Below, in pieces: positions 16,689 through 25,466 of a stretch of 64,000 nucleotides of DNA. Below the pieces are notes generated by a model. That model saw nothing but the letters and a program-made list of their open reading frames with translations. It searched no databases and was not told the origin of the DNA. The translations under genes and the position numbers were made by a program. Source of the DNA: Halobacillus sp. Nhm2S1. Lineage in GTDB: Bacteria; Bacillota; Bacilli; Bacillales; Halobacillaceae. Where the stretch lies: assembly GCF_019599545.1 (NCBI RefSeq), contig NZ_JAIEZV010000004.1, positions 248,001 through 312,000 on the forward strand, written 5' to 3'. Positions within the stretch are counted from its first letter, which is position 1, and each line of letters begins with the position of its first letter.

Positions 16689-18884
16689 TTAATCATGGAT
16701 CGTCTTATTTGCGTACACAGTCGGAGCTGTTTCTGCCTGTGCAACGAGGACAGGCCACCAAAATGGCGCTCCCCGCCAACCATGCTCTTTTTTTCCTTCC
16801 TGTCGAAGCATGATCAAGGCCGGGTGTTGTTGGGCTACTTTTCGTGCCATCGTCAGCTCCCCTGTCCCTTTACCTGGAGTATCAGGAGAATTCTCGAACT
16901 TCCCATCCTGTTTAAAACGACGAATCTGCCGGTTTGTTTTTGTAAGCAGCCAGACAAAAGCATCTTCCTGAGCCTCAGAACTCAAGTAATCCAGGATTCC
17001 TCTATATTCATCAAGATAAAAATCATAGCCTGTTTCCATTTCAAGCGTCTCATGAACAAGACTGAGTATTTCCTTAGCCTTTGTTACTGGAACAAGGGAG
17101 GCACCTTCCTTGGTGACACGTGCGTTATTGATCGCTTTTTCGACAAGCTGATCGATCCTGCGTATCGTTTTTTCGATATGCGTTTTATACCCTGTTTGGA
17201 AACCAACAGGCAGCATACGCTTGTGTGGTTTAATCATCGTAAGGCTTGATAATAAGATTTTGTTTGGATTACAGGGCATAATTGTATCGTTGAGATCTCT
17301 TTGAATAAAAACGACACCTTTGTGATGCCCGCCACGTTCGAAAGCGTTCCTCAGCTCCCTGTCGAACTCATGGATTCGTTTCATAACTCCATATATTTTT
17401 TGAGTGGTGTAAAAACGAGTAACGGCAAGATCCGCGACAGGTCTTGCTCCATACATTCGTGAGTGTTGTAAAACCGTATCCTGTTGGAAAGACTTGGGGT
17501 TCCTTCCGTAGAAGAAGCCGATGAGATTATGAATCGTCACGCCCCGATCGAGGATTTGCCCGCCGATAAAGATGTTCATCGGTGCTCGGAGTTTCAATTC
17601 TCCCTTATGATTGAGCAGTTCGTTGACATCTTTTTCCGAGTTGACCACACTATTTACCATATATTCTTCATCCAATGAATGGCGGACTTCTTCATATACA
17701 TCTTCAAACGTAGGAGCCGGTGTCTTTTTCAAGGTGTTCACCGAACGGATAAGATCGTCGTAAGACTCACGGACAAGTATCTGAAACTCCTGTGATTCCG
17801 AACGGGCCCCTTCAATGAGCAGGGTTTCAAACCCTTGGATCAATTCAGCCTGCCAGGCATGTGCATTTTTCCCACGTTCGGTGTGAATGATAAAAGAATA
17901 CTTTTGCTCTCTCCGGCCTTTCATGCGCTGCTGAAAACGGCGGATGCTCGCGCCTACGATAAAGTTCACAAGCGCCTTCCGGATGTTCGTAATATTTTTT
18001 TGGCTCAATAATCGGTCCATTTTGACCCGGCGGCCATCCATCTTCTTCATGACCTCCAGCTCTTTTTCATCCACTTCATGATAAAGGTAAGAAGCAAGAT
18101 GACCGTCTTTCTCACTTTTGTCGAAATAAACATCCCCACCGATATAACGGTCGTGGACAGGAACAAGTTCCGTGAACGCCGGGCGGATCGGTTCGAACAC
18201 TTTCCCTTCATGGACCTTCATTTCTTCCGGCTGCAAGTAAAGGGAATAAGGAGTCGCAGTCACTTGTAAAAAGGCGGGGCGGTCAAGCGTTTTTCTAAGG
18301 TCATTGATTTTTGATGCAATCACCCGCATTTGCTTGACGTTTTGCTCCCGCTTGTATTCGTAAGCGACACTTGCGAAATCTGCTTCGTCATCAATGAAAA
18401 GCACGCGTTTATTTTGTAAATCTGGGTATGTTTCCAGCACTGCCTGCTTCAGACGATCGAGATTGTGGGTCTCCTTTTTCACAATGAGGGCCAGTTTTTG
18501 AGATAATTCATACTTTCGTAGATTGTCAGGCATGTTCATAATATCGAAAACCTGCAAGGCATCATGGTCGATGGCCCCTTCGAATTCTTCATGAAGACGA
18601 GCATAGGTTTGTTTGACGAGCGCATTCGTCCCTTTTGTCAAGAGGATGACCAGATCAAAGCCATGATCATACGCCAGGCCCATTATTCCGATAAACGTAC
18701 GTGTTTTCCCGGATTGTATCTTCCCAAGCAGCATCCCCGGGCGGTGCTCGGTCGTGTTTGTATCCTGAAGTTTCGCCATCGTCCGCAGCATACACTCACG
18801 AACAGGCTGTTTATATTGATTCTTTTTATTTAAATACTTGAAAAACGCTCCGTTCGTTTTCAAGTGTTGGAAAGTTGCTGACAT
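16689..18884 (-). CDS. Z1-domain superfamily II helicase-like ATPase
   Basis: This 731-residue cytoplasmic protein has a Walker A GKIQSGKT (54-61), a Walker B-like IDDEAD (164-169) and a TATPYS motif (209-214) as in SF2 helicases. A Z1-type region follows with GGQILDRGVT (441-450) and QHSRMYGAR (473-481), which match helicase motifs V and VI. The last 150 residues are of unknown fold. Z1 proteins have been linked to restriction-like and defence loci, often next to MORC ATPases or nucleases. Here no such partner is adjacent, so it acts alone or with distant factors. It starts at the ATG at 18884 after AAGGGAG. Confidence 0.82.
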   Translation of the reverse strand: MSATFQHLKTNGAFFKYLNKKNQYKQPVRECMLRTMAKLQDTNTTEHRPGMLLGKIQSGKTRTFIGIMGLAYDHGFDLVILLTKGTNALVKQTYARLHEEFEGAIDHDALQVFDIMNMPDNLRKYELSQKLALIVKKETHNLDRLKQAVLETYPDLQNKRVLFIDDEADFASVAYEYKREQNVKQMRVIASKINDLRKTLDRPAFLQVTATPYSLYLQPEEMKVHEGKVFEPIRPAFTELVPVHDRYIGGDVYFDKSEKDGHLASYLYHEVDEKELEVMKKMDGRRVKMDRLLSQKNITNIRKALVNFIVGASIRRFQQRMKGRREQKYSFIIHTERGKNAHAWQAELIQGFETLLIEGARSESQEFQILVRESYDDLIRSVNTLKKTPAPTFEDVYEEVRHSLDEEYMVNSVVNSEKDVNELLNHKGELKLRAPMNIFIGGQILDRGVTIHNLIGFFYGRNPKSFQQDTVLQHSRMYGARPVADLAVTRFYTTQKIYGVMKRIHEFDRELRNAFERGGHHKGVVFIQRDLNDTIMPCNPNKILLSSLTMIKPHKRMLPVGFQTGYKTHIEKTIRRIDQLVEKAINNARVTKEGASLVPVTKAKEILSLVHETLEMETGYDFYLDEYRGILDYLSSEAQEDAFVWLLTKTNRQIRRFKQDGKFENSPDTPGKGTGELTMARKVAQQHPALIMLRQEGKKEHGWRGAPFWWPVLVAQAETAPTVYANKTIHD

Positions 18885-18935
18885 TGTATCTTCTCCCTTT
18901 TACAAAACACGCTTATTATACATGATTGTGGAACA

Positions 18936-18974
18936 TGAAAAAAGCAAGGAAACCTGGAAATGGTCTCCTTGCTT
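18936..18974 (-). terminator. Terminator of the DUF1232 gene
   Basis: AAGCAAGGA (18942-18950) pairs with TCCTTGCTT (18966-18974); on the minus strand the stem ends in TTTTTTC. Its arm overlaps the stop codon. Confidence 0.8.
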
Positions 18975-19410
18975 ACTCTGATTTCTCTACAGGGTCTTCC
19001 AACTCTTCAAGATCAACTTCCCCGTTAAACAGTTTCAATAGTCTTGCCTGCGCCTGTTCTTTCACATGTTCATCAATATGAGAGATTACTTGATAGACAG
19101 CATAAATGATAACGGCACTATCATCCGTAAAACCAACGACGGGAATGAAATCAGGGATGACGTCGACGGGCAGGATCAAATACCCTAACGCTCCCGCAAT
19201 CGTCAGTTTTGCCTTTTTCGGCGTATCTGGGCTTTTGAAGGCATAATACAACAGCAAACTATAATAGACGATTTTAGTCCCGATCCGACTGCTGTAGGTA
19301 CGAAGCTTTTCACCATATTCTTTCTCCGAAAAATATGCCCTCCCCCGTTCTACCGCTTTCCTGGGGTCGAGCTTTTTCAAACGATCCTGATAGGTCTTTT
19401 GTTTTGTCAT
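18973..19410 (-). CDS. DUF1232 (YkvA-like) membrane-associated protein
   Basis: A 145-residue protein starting at the ATG at 19410 after AGGAAGG; a GTG six bases upstream is part of the ribosome binding site. The C-terminal half contains the DUF1232 core, GYLILPVDVIPDFIPVVGFTDD, preceded by a hydrophobic stretch (YYSLLLYYAFKSPDTP). The family is widespread in bacteria and plants and has no firmly known function. The charged N-terminal extension (about 55 residues) is longer than in the shortest members. It appears monocistronic. Confidence 0.88.
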   Translation of the reverse strand: MTKQKTYQDRLKKLDPRKAVERGRAYFSEKEYGEKLRTYSSRIGTKIVYYSLLLYYAFKSPDTPKKAKLTIAGALGYLILPVDVIPDFIPVVGFTDDSAVIIYAVYQVISHIDEHVKEQAQARLLKLFNGEVDLEELEDPVEKSE

Positions 19411-19669
19411 AGGCACCTTCCTTTTTCAGTACTATACTTTTGACGAAATTCCCTTCTTCTAAACTCTTTTAAACGAAGGTTCGTTTTATTTCCTGGGAAA
19501 TCGACTGGGAACTCCTACCTACCCATTCGTCGTTTTCTTGTAGAAGAAACACTAGTTTTGTCGAATGCGCCAATAAAGCTTACAGTTTTTGGCCTATTCT
19601 GATACTTTAAGAGTAACAGTGTCAAAGTTTCCTATACTTATATTTTCACTGACAAAGGAGAGGTTCGAA

Positions 19670-20929
19670 ATGGATCTAGATCAACTTGAATTGAATGCGA
19701 CTGTGGATGAGACGGTTAAAACGAAACCGTATTACACGGCTTTAGTCGGATGGAGTGTACAGGCCATCGAGGCTGCAGCTCGTATGAACCGTCCATTCGT
19801 CGTTGTCGGACCTGCAGAGTTTGAGACCTATGCAGAAAAGCACGAAATTCCATTTGTAGGATGGGACTTCAATAAGCTCAATGAAAGCTCTGATCATTTG
19901 TACAAACAGTTGAAAGACATGGGTGTTGAAGTTGCCGTTCCTTTATATGAAGAATGTGTGGAATGGGCCGGCGCGCTGAACGCTCGTTTCCGTGAAGATC
20001 CTCGTGTATTCAATCGCTCTTTATTGCTTCGCGACAAAGGGATGATGAAACGGAAAGCACAAATTTCTGGTATTAAAGTCGGCGTTTTCGAAGAGGCCCA
20101 CGAGAAGGAAGATGTTAAACGTTTCTTAAAACGCGTCAACGAAGCCTTGCTGAAACTGGAGGGCGATCACCTCGACCCGATCCATGTTAAGCCGTTGGAC
20201 AAGGCAGGCTCCGTCGGTCACTTAGCCATCTATAATAATGAAGACATTGAAAGGATTCAGGATACGGATTTCCCATTATTGATGGAAAGTCATCTCGACG
20301 GTCAGGAATTTTCCTGTGAGGCGTTCATCCATAAAGGCAAAGTGCGCTTCCTTAATATTACTGAGTATGTGAAGCTTGGCTATTCTAATTTCGTCCCTGC
20401 TTCCCCAAGTTTAGAGGAAAAACGTCCTTTGATTGAACGTGCGGTTCAACAACTGGTCGACGCTTTCGAAATTGAGTACGGCGTCATCCATCCCGAATAT
20501 TTCATCACCCAGGACGGAACGCTCCACTTTGGAGAGGTAGCAGCCCGCGTACCTGGAGGTCACATTTTCGAGTTGATTGAACGCGCTTACGGATTCAGCG
20601 CCTATGAAGCTCAAATCCTTTGCAGTGATCCGAATACAACAGAAGAAGAAATCCGCGAATTCTTCCCAGACCCTTACGATTATCAGAATTACGCCGGGTG
20701 TCTGATGGTTCACCCGAATGTAGATTATGTGGAAGACTTGAAGATTCCTGAAGAGCTTGAGGATCATCCATATTTCGAGAAGCATGATATGTTCACCCCT
20801 CCTCAAGGAAAAGTAGCCGAACGCGTCGGCTTCGGAAACCATTATGGAACGATCTTTTTCTATGGCCGTGACAGTGAAGAGATGACCGATTTGCTGAAGA
20901 CATACGAACAATACAACTTTTACGTATAA
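19670..20929 (+). CDS. ATP-grasp ligase
   Basis: A 419-residue ATP-grasp enzyme, starting at the ATG at 19670 after AAAGGAGAGG. It has an N-terminal Rossmann-like part (ALVGWSVQAIEAAARMNRPFVVVGP), the lysine/glycine loop region (HVKPLDKAGSVGHLAIY), MESHLDGQEFSCEAFI, and the metal-binding signature GEVAARVPGG with E289 and R293. This is the BacD/CarB-like carboxylate-amine ligase group, which joins a carboxylate to an amine through an acyl-phosphate. The next gene follows after 29 bp and is surely in the same operon. The product is unknown, with no carrier or precursor peptide gene beside it. Confidence 0.9.
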   Translation: MDLDQLELNATVDETVKTKPYYTALVGWSVQAIEAAARMNRPFVVVGPAEFETYAEKHEIPFVGWDFNKLNESSDHLYKQLKDMGVEVAVPLYEECVEWAGALNARFREDPRVFNRSLLLRDKGMMKRKAQISGIKVGVFEEAHEKEDVKRFLKRVNEALLKLEGDHLDPIHVKPLDKAGSVGHLAIYNNEDIERIQDTDFPLLMESHLDGQEFSCEAFIHKGKVRFLNITEYVKLGYSNFVPASPSLEEKRPLIERAVQQLVDAFEIEYGVIHPEYFITQDGTLHFGEVAARVPGGHIFELIERAYGFSAYEAQILCSDPNTTEEEIREFFPDPYDYQNYAGCLMVHPNVDYVEDLKIPEELEDHPYFEKHDMFTPPQGKVAERVGFGNHYGTIFFYGRDSEEMTDLLKTYEQYNFYV

Positions 20930-20958
20930 ACGCAAGCGATAGAGAAAGGAGAGGTTTT

Positions 20959-22920
20959 ATGCCTCAGACGACGAGTGCCCTTGTCGAACGTTTCATCTAT
21001 GCTTTAGACGAATTAGATAAAGCTCCATCCTTCGCAAAATCCAAGTACCAGACAGATGTGTACCAGGAAGCGAATCGCCTCATTGAAGCAGAGGATGGCT
21101 TTGAAAACTTATATCAGCATGCCGGACGCTTGGAAGAAGCGGGTGTATTTCAAGATGGACCATGGGAGGCAGCAGAAAAACTCCAGCCTCCTCTTGTAGC
21201 CGGTTCCCTAAAAGCGAAGGGGCTTCCTATGATCATCGAAGTCCTCAGCGAACTGCGTATGCTCGCCATTGCCAAAGGAAAAGCGACGAACCCTAACGTA
21301 TCACCTGACATGGCCGAAGAATTCTTAAATGAAGTGATGGTCCTGAACTTGAACCTCCTTTTCCCGGACGCCAGTGAAAGTTCCAGGATTGAAAAACACG
21401 AGAATGATGAGAAGGCAGGAAAATTGTTTCAATTCTTATCCACTCACCTTTCATCAAGTGCACTGATCCAAACCTTGATTCTTGAAATCAAACGACTAAC
21501 GGCGCAACGCCCGATCATGGTGAAGCGAATTGTATCCATGATCAGGATGGCAAAGGAAATGCTCGATCAAGATTCGGATGAGCAAGGAAAGACAGAATTG
21601 AAGCAATTTATTGCTGCCATTGAAGGGCCTTCTAAACTGAGTGCTCAATTCAACGACGTCCATGCGTACCGTTCACAGTTGAAGACACTCACACGCACGG
21701 ATCTTATTTCTGAGAGTGTCGCACTCGCACAGTCCATGCGCGAAACGGGACTCGTATCTCCGCATCATGCGACACTGATCCGCTTTTTGAGTAAGAGAAA
21801 TCCTGCGCTTCTTGCTTATGCCCTGAATTTGAACAGCAAAGGCAGCGCTAACCTCGAGGAGCACCGTGAACTCGTCATCCAGTTGATCCGGGCTTCTATT
21901 TTTCCCGGAACACGTCAAGCGATTTATGGCCTTTCGATGTTACTTGAACGTGGGGTATTGTCACACTCCCCTGTCGCACCAGGGCTAAGGCGATTGGTCG
22001 AACTTGATATCCGACCGGATGTACGGAACGCACTTTATTCCACGACGAATACAGGCGAAGGGGTCACCGCGAACAGCATCCTAGTCGCCGGCACCATTCA
22101 AGTACTCGGTCAGCCACTCGGCGTCGGGCAAGGGTTCAATCCGACCTGCCAGGCTGCCCGCGGCATCAGCTTATGGGCGCAGCACGCACCTGGATTTTTA
22201 CTGGAAATCATCCCACGTGCCGCACGTGATGGCGATCTTGACTTCACGTTTGAAGGAACACCGATTCACTCAAAAGAGCTGAAAGGCGGGCTAGCTCCGG
22301 ACCTTGATAAAGAACTTGACCCTGTGTCCCTTGTCCTCGTTCCACACCTGGACAAGATCTACAGCGAAATGATGACTCGTGTCGCTTTACGAGGAGAAGA
22401 CGGTCACCGCTGGGTCAATCCGGCCTTTTATGGAAACTGGGTCCAAAAAGGGTTCAGCTCTGTGTTCGATCCGATTACCGGATACGTCCTTGACTACCCT
22501 GGATTCGTCAAACTTTTCTATGCCACACACCATACGGAATACAACGATGATTACGAACTCATCTACCCGAACCCTGTCGGCATTTTCATTACGAACGTGC
22601 ACGGCAAACTGCTCGGCCTCCATGCCGTTTCCATTACGAGAATCGCGAAAGACCCGAGCGGTGAAGAAAGAATCTATTTTTACAACCCGAACAATGACGG
22701 TTCCCAGAACTGGGGCCAGAACATTGAGCCAAGCGTCATCGGGAATGGTGAAATGGAAGGCGAAAGCTCTTTACCTTTTCATCAGTTCGTTTCCCGCTTA
22801 TACGCATTCCACTACAACCCTTATGAGCAAGGGGATGCGTATGCAGTGGAAAATTCCATCGTTGACGGCATCCGTCAGCTTGCTCAAGAAAGCTGGGGAA
22901 AAGATTATACGTGGGTGTAA
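20959..22920 (+). CDS. Large protein with putative papain-like Cys-His-Asn centre, partner of the ATP-grasp ligase
   Basis: A 653-residue soluble protein I do not recognise by name. Residues 1-330 are helical and include an HEAT-like stretch. The C-terminal half has TCQAARG around C397, LGLHAVSI around H555 and FYNPNND around N576. The order Cys, then His about 160 residues later, then Asn 21 further on fits papain/transglutaminase-type enzymes. It has no signal peptide. The 29-bp gap to the ATP-grasp gene, a good ribosome binding site (GAAAGGAGAGG) and a terminator right after it make a two-gene operon. It could hydrolyse or transfer the bond made by its partner. This role is inferred. Confidence 0.72.
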   Translation: MPQTTSALVERFIYALDELDKAPSFAKSKYQTDVYQEANRLIEAEDGFENLYQHAGRLEEAGVFQDGPWEAAEKLQPPLVAGSLKAKGLPMIIEVLSELRMLAIAKGKATNPNVSPDMAEEFLNEVMVLNLNLLFPDASESSRIEKHENDEKAGKLFQFLSTHLSSSALIQTLILEIKRLTAQRPIMVKRIVSMIRMAKEMLDQDSDEQGKTELKQFIAAIEGPSKLSAQFNDVHAYRSQLKTLTRTDLISESVALAQSMRETGLVSPHHATLIRFLSKRNPALLAYALNLNSKGSANLEEHRELVIQLIRASIFPGTRQAIYGLSMLLERGVLSHSPVAPGLRRLVELDIRPDVRNALYSTTNTGEGVTANSILVAGTIQVLGQPLGVGQGFNPTCQAARGISLWAQHAPGFLLEIIPRAARDGDLDFTFEGTPIHSKELKGGLAPDLDKELDPVSLVLVPHLDKIYSEMMTRVALRGEDGHRWVNPAFYGNWVQKGFSSVFDPITGYVLDYPGFVKLFYATHHTEYNDDYELIYPNPVGIFITNVHGKLLGLHAVSITRIAKDPSGEERIYFYNPNNDGSQNWGQNIEPSVIGNGEMEGESSLPFHQFVSRLYAFHYNPYEQGDAYAVENSIVDGIRQLAQESWGKDYTWV

Positions 22921-22930
22921 ACGAAATGAA

Positions 22931-22961
22931 GCCAGACTCTTTATGGAGTCTGGCTTTTTTG
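22931..22961 (+). terminator. Terminator of the ATP-grasp operon
   Basis: GCCAGACTC (22931-22939) pairs with GAGTCTGGC (22946-22954), followed by six T residues. Confidence 0.93.
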
Positions 22962-22984
22962 TTGAAGCTATTAGGGAGTAGGTT

Positions 22985-23224
22985 TTTAGCAGGTCTGCGC
23001 AATATATTAGTAGCTTTTGCCCTTTTATTAGCAACTTCAGGCCAAATATTAGCAGGTTTCGCACTTTTATTAGCGCCTTCCAACCATATATTAGCAACTT
23101 CTTATTTTATCAGTAACTTGTATCCGTGTATCGGTAGGTTTTCTTTATTTATCAGTTACTTTAGCGTATTTATCGGTGGGTTTTGCGCTTTTATCGGTGA
23201 CTTCCACAAATATATCAGTATTTC
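22985..23224. repeat. Degenerate 21-bp tandem array, about 12 units
   Basis: Units start at 22985, 23006, 23027, 23048, 23069, 23090, 23109, 23130, 23151, 23172, 23193 and 23214. All steps are exactly 21 bp except one of 19. Units 1-6 share ATTAGCARSTT and units 7-12 share ATCRGTRRSTT; the other 10 bases are variable but often end in T-rich or ATAT sequence. Because 21 is a multiple of three and the units lack stops, long spurious frames with heptad patterns cross the array on both strands. These are not taken as genes. The array fills the gap between the operon terminator and the csp terminator. Confidence 0.9.
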
Positions 23225-23229
23225 GCCAT

Positions 23230-23265
23230 AAAAAAAGACTTCCGAACGAGTCGGAAGTCTTTTTA
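23230..23265. terminator. Terminator of csp
   Basis: AAAGACTTCCGA (23234-23245) pairs with TCGGAAGTCTTT (23251-23262), with A- and T-runs outside, so it works in both directions. Confidence 0.92.
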
Positions 23266-23271
23266 TCTTAC

Positions 23272-23469
23272 TTATTTTTGAACGTTAGCCGCTTGTGGGC
23301 CACGGTCGCCTTCAACGATTTCGAAAGAAACTTGTTCGTTCTCTTCTAGAGTTTTGAATCCTTCGCCTTGAATAGCAGAGAAGTGTACGAATACGTCGTC
23401 TTGACCTTCTACTTCAATAAATCCGAAACCTTTTTCTGCGTTGAACCATTTAACTGTACCTTGTAACAT
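23272..23469 (-). CDS. csp: Cold-shock protein, CspA/CspB family
   Basis: A 65-residue cold-shock domain protein starting at the ATG at 23469 after GGAGGT. Both RNA-binding motifs are intact (KGFGFIEV and VFVHFSAI), as is the WFNAEKG opening. It is a single-strand nucleic acid chaperone of the cytoplasm. The predicted transcription start near 23593 leaves an untranslated leader of about 125 bases, as is usual for csp genes, where the leader itself senses temperature. It is monocistronic. Confidence 0.96.
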   Translation of the reverse strand: MLQGTVKWFNAEKGFGFIEVEGQDDVFVHFSAIQGEGFKTLEENEQVSFEIVEGDRGPQAANVQK

Positions 23470-23599
23470 ATTGTTACCTCCTGCGTGGATGATGATCCAC
23501 ATTGTATTACTATAATTGCTCTGCCTATTCATTCAAGACGAAAGTCACTTTCAAGTTCCTTTAGCTTTCATTCCTAACCGAACAAGAATAATTAACTTT

Positions 23600-23628
23600 A
23601 TTATATACCCCTATCCAACCCACGTCAA
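23600..23628 (-). promoter_or_regulatory. Sigma-A promoter of csp
   Basis: On the minus strand TTGACG (plus 23623-23628) and TATAAT (plus 23600-23605) are 17 bp apart, 5/6 and 6/6 to consensus. Confidence 0.85.
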
Positions 23629-23641
23629 CCTTGGTACTAGA

Positions 23642-23950
23642 TTATTTCTGAACAGTTTCCTTTTCAAAATATACAGTCAGCAGCTGTTCAAGCTTCACGC
23701 CGGGATATTTAGACTGCAATTTCTCTTCAAAATTCTTTAAAGAAAGTTTTCTCTGTAATTCCAAAGCATACACACTGACATCCATAAAGTCAGCCAGTGC
23801 GATAAGCTCTTCATATGAAAGCGGGGTCGTGTAGATGGTGCCTGCTGTTTCCCCGATCGTTTCATACCGTACCCGAAAAGCCTCGAGCACTTTTGCAAAA
23901 GGACCGCTTTCAAAACGCTCCACAGCTGCGAATACATGCTTCCTTCTCAT
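23642..23950 (-). CDS. Small protein of unknown function
   Basis: A 102-residue basic protein, not recognised. The start is taken as the ATG at 23950 after GGGGAGAGGG; the upstream GTG at 23968 overlaps that site. It has no signal peptide or membrane segment. The middle (IYTTPLSYEELIALADFMDVSVYALELQRKL) reads as amphipathic helices. It ends just before the csp promoter; no separate terminator was seen, so read-through into csp is possible. The Eis-like gene follows 50 bp away on the same strand, but upstream in coordinate terms it starts its own unit. Confidence 0.65.
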   Translation of the reverse strand: MRRKHVFAAVERFESGPFAKVLEAFRVRYETIGETAGTIYTTPLSYEELIALADFMDVSVYALELQRKLSLKNFEEKLQSKYPGVKLEQLLTVYFEKETVQK

Positions 23951-24001
23951 CTTTCCCTCTCCCCACACCTAGATCTACATGTTATATAGGTATGGTTTCT
24001 G

Positions 24002-25213
24002 TTAGAAAAATGTCCAGGATTTTGGGTAATCGGGATACTGAAAAAGATCAATCGCACGTCCATTGCTGTCAGCCGCTCCACTTCTCAGCAAACTAGAAAG
24101 CGATACACAGCCCATCATCAAAGAAGAAAAATGAGCGATATCAATCTCAATGGACACTTCAGCCTCTTCATGTGTGGCCACAGGTTTTCCATTCGTAAAC
24201 TGCCAGACCGCTTCGTACGTTTCATTCAAAAAGGAGTCGCTCACTTTCCAGCCGACCTTGACCGTATCCGTTCCGAAACAGGTCCCGACGAGTTTTTCAA
24301 GAAAAGCAGGAATATCCAAAATCCGATACATCAATCCCCTGCCTTCTTCACTGACTTTATGGTAAATGGAAAAGATGAGCTGTTCATCAACATGGACAGG
24401 ATCGTTCAGTGAATAAGCAAAGTCCTGATCAAATGTCGGAAAATAGATGGAACGCACCTGATCTTTTTGGTTATGTAGATATTGTATAAGCGCGCGATAG
24501 GCTTTTATCGTCGTGTGGAAGAAGTTTTTGACATGAACATCGTTTTGTAAAAAGTGATCACCCTCTTTGAATTCAAGCGTCACGTATCCTGTCAGCTTGC
24601 CTTCTTCTCTCACTCCGAATGTGTGAAGCTCTTCTTTTTCAAGGAAAGCGAACCCGTACGGAGGAATAACCGTCGCCCCATGGTTTTCTTTCGCCCATGT
24701 GTCATAACATGCTTTCACTTCATCTTGATCAGCTGCATTCAACACTGCTACCGTCTCTCCTTCATTGTAGGAGGGAAGCTGTGAAGGGTGAAATTGATAG
24801 GTCGACAGCCGCGGTCCCACCCCAAATCCCATCCGCTTATAAAACGATGGCTGGAATGGATACAAGTGGGCGATTGTTTGACCTTTGTCTCTCGCCTCTC
24901 CTAAAAAATGCTGAATGATCCGTTTCGCGTGCCCTTGTTTCTTGTATGGAAGATCGACCGCTACGGTTCCAATTCCACCCGCTTGAACTTGCTGACCATA
25001 TACATTCATGACATGGTCATAGGCGATGTATCCGCCTACGAGTTGTTCTCTTTCATAAAGACCGATTGTGTGAATGTCCTCCTTCTGAGCCATTTCCCTC
25101 CGGTGTTCTGTGTACCTTTCCTGCTCTTCTTTAGAATGCAATTTCATGCCAGGGTAACAGCGTCGGGATAAGTCTGTAAATGCACGGAAGTCCTCCATGA
25201 TCTTAAAATCCAT
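24002..25213 (-). CDS. Eis-like GNAT acetyltransferase with SCP2-like C-terminal domain
   Basis: A 403-residue enzyme of the enhanced-intracellular-survival (Eis) type. The N-terminal GNAT domain has the acetyl-CoA loop VDLPYKKQGHAKRII and HLYPFQPSFYKRMGFG. A second GNAT-like domain covers the centre. The C-terminal sterol-carrier-like domain ends DIAHFSSLMMGCVSLSSLL and a free C-terminal carboxylate (SWTFF), which serves as catalytic base in Eis enzymes. Family members acetylate amines, including aminoglycosides and lysines; the substrate here is unknown. It has a GAGGAGG site before the ATG at 25213. No operon partner is clear. Confidence 0.88.
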   Translation of the reverse strand: MDFKIMEDFRAFTDLSRRCYPGMKLHSKEEQERYTEHRREMAQKEDIHTIGLYEREQLVGGYIAYDHVMNVYGQQVQAGGIGTVAVDLPYKKQGHAKRIIQHFLGEARDKGQTIAHLYPFQPSFYKRMGFGVGPRLSTYQFHPSQLPSYNEGETVAVLNAADQDEVKACYDTWAKENHGATVIPPYGFAFLEKEELHTFGVREEGKLTGYVTLEFKEGDHFLQNDVHVKNFFHTTIKAYRALIQYLHNQKDQVRSIYFPTFDQDFAYSLNDPVHVDEQLIFSIYHKVSEEGRGLMYRILDIPAFLEKLVGTCFGTDTVKVGWKVSDSFLNETYEAVWQFTNGKPVATHEEAEVSIEIDIAHFSSLMMGCVSLSSLLRSGAADSNGRAIDLFQYPDYPKSWTFF

Positions 25214-25321
25214 TCCACATCCTCCTCATTGGACAATTTTGTATATCAAGTCTAGCATTTACTAAATATTTCTTCTATTCTATTGGATAGAAAATCAAGG
25301 TATAAAGTGAATTGGTATTGA

Positions 25322-25423
25322 ATGATGGCAGCCTTCGCTCTTGCATCGGGACCGCTTTATCATGCCTATGAAGCAGATAAAAGGTTGAAAAAAAGCAGAA
25401 AGAGGGAAGGAATTAGAACATGA
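25322..25423 (+). CDS. Possible 33-residue small protein
   Basis: An open frame encodes a 33-residue peptide beginning MMAAFALASGPLYHAYEADK and ending in a very basic tail (KKSRKREGIRT). The ribosome binding site is weak. In favour of a gene, a strong terminator (25467-25511) lies 44 bp downstream in a region with no other plus-strand gene. TATAAA at 25301-25306 could be a -10 box. It could instead be an untranslated small RNA. Confidence 0.3.
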   Translation: MMAAFALASGPLYHAYEADKRLKKSRKREGIRT

Positions 25424-25466
25424 AATCAATCTTGATACAAAGGCGTGCTCTTTAAAAGAGCCCAGA

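Noticed and set aside
22985-23224. CRISPR array
   Set aside because: Units are contiguous, 19-21 bp, degenerate, without spacers of 25-40 bp between constant repeats, and no cas genes are near.
22736-23231. Long open frames crossing the 21-bp array on both strands (heptad Leu/Ile or Ala/Asn/Lys proteins)
   Set aside because: They exist because 21 is divisible by three and the units lack stops; several frames are open at once and none has a ribosome binding site.
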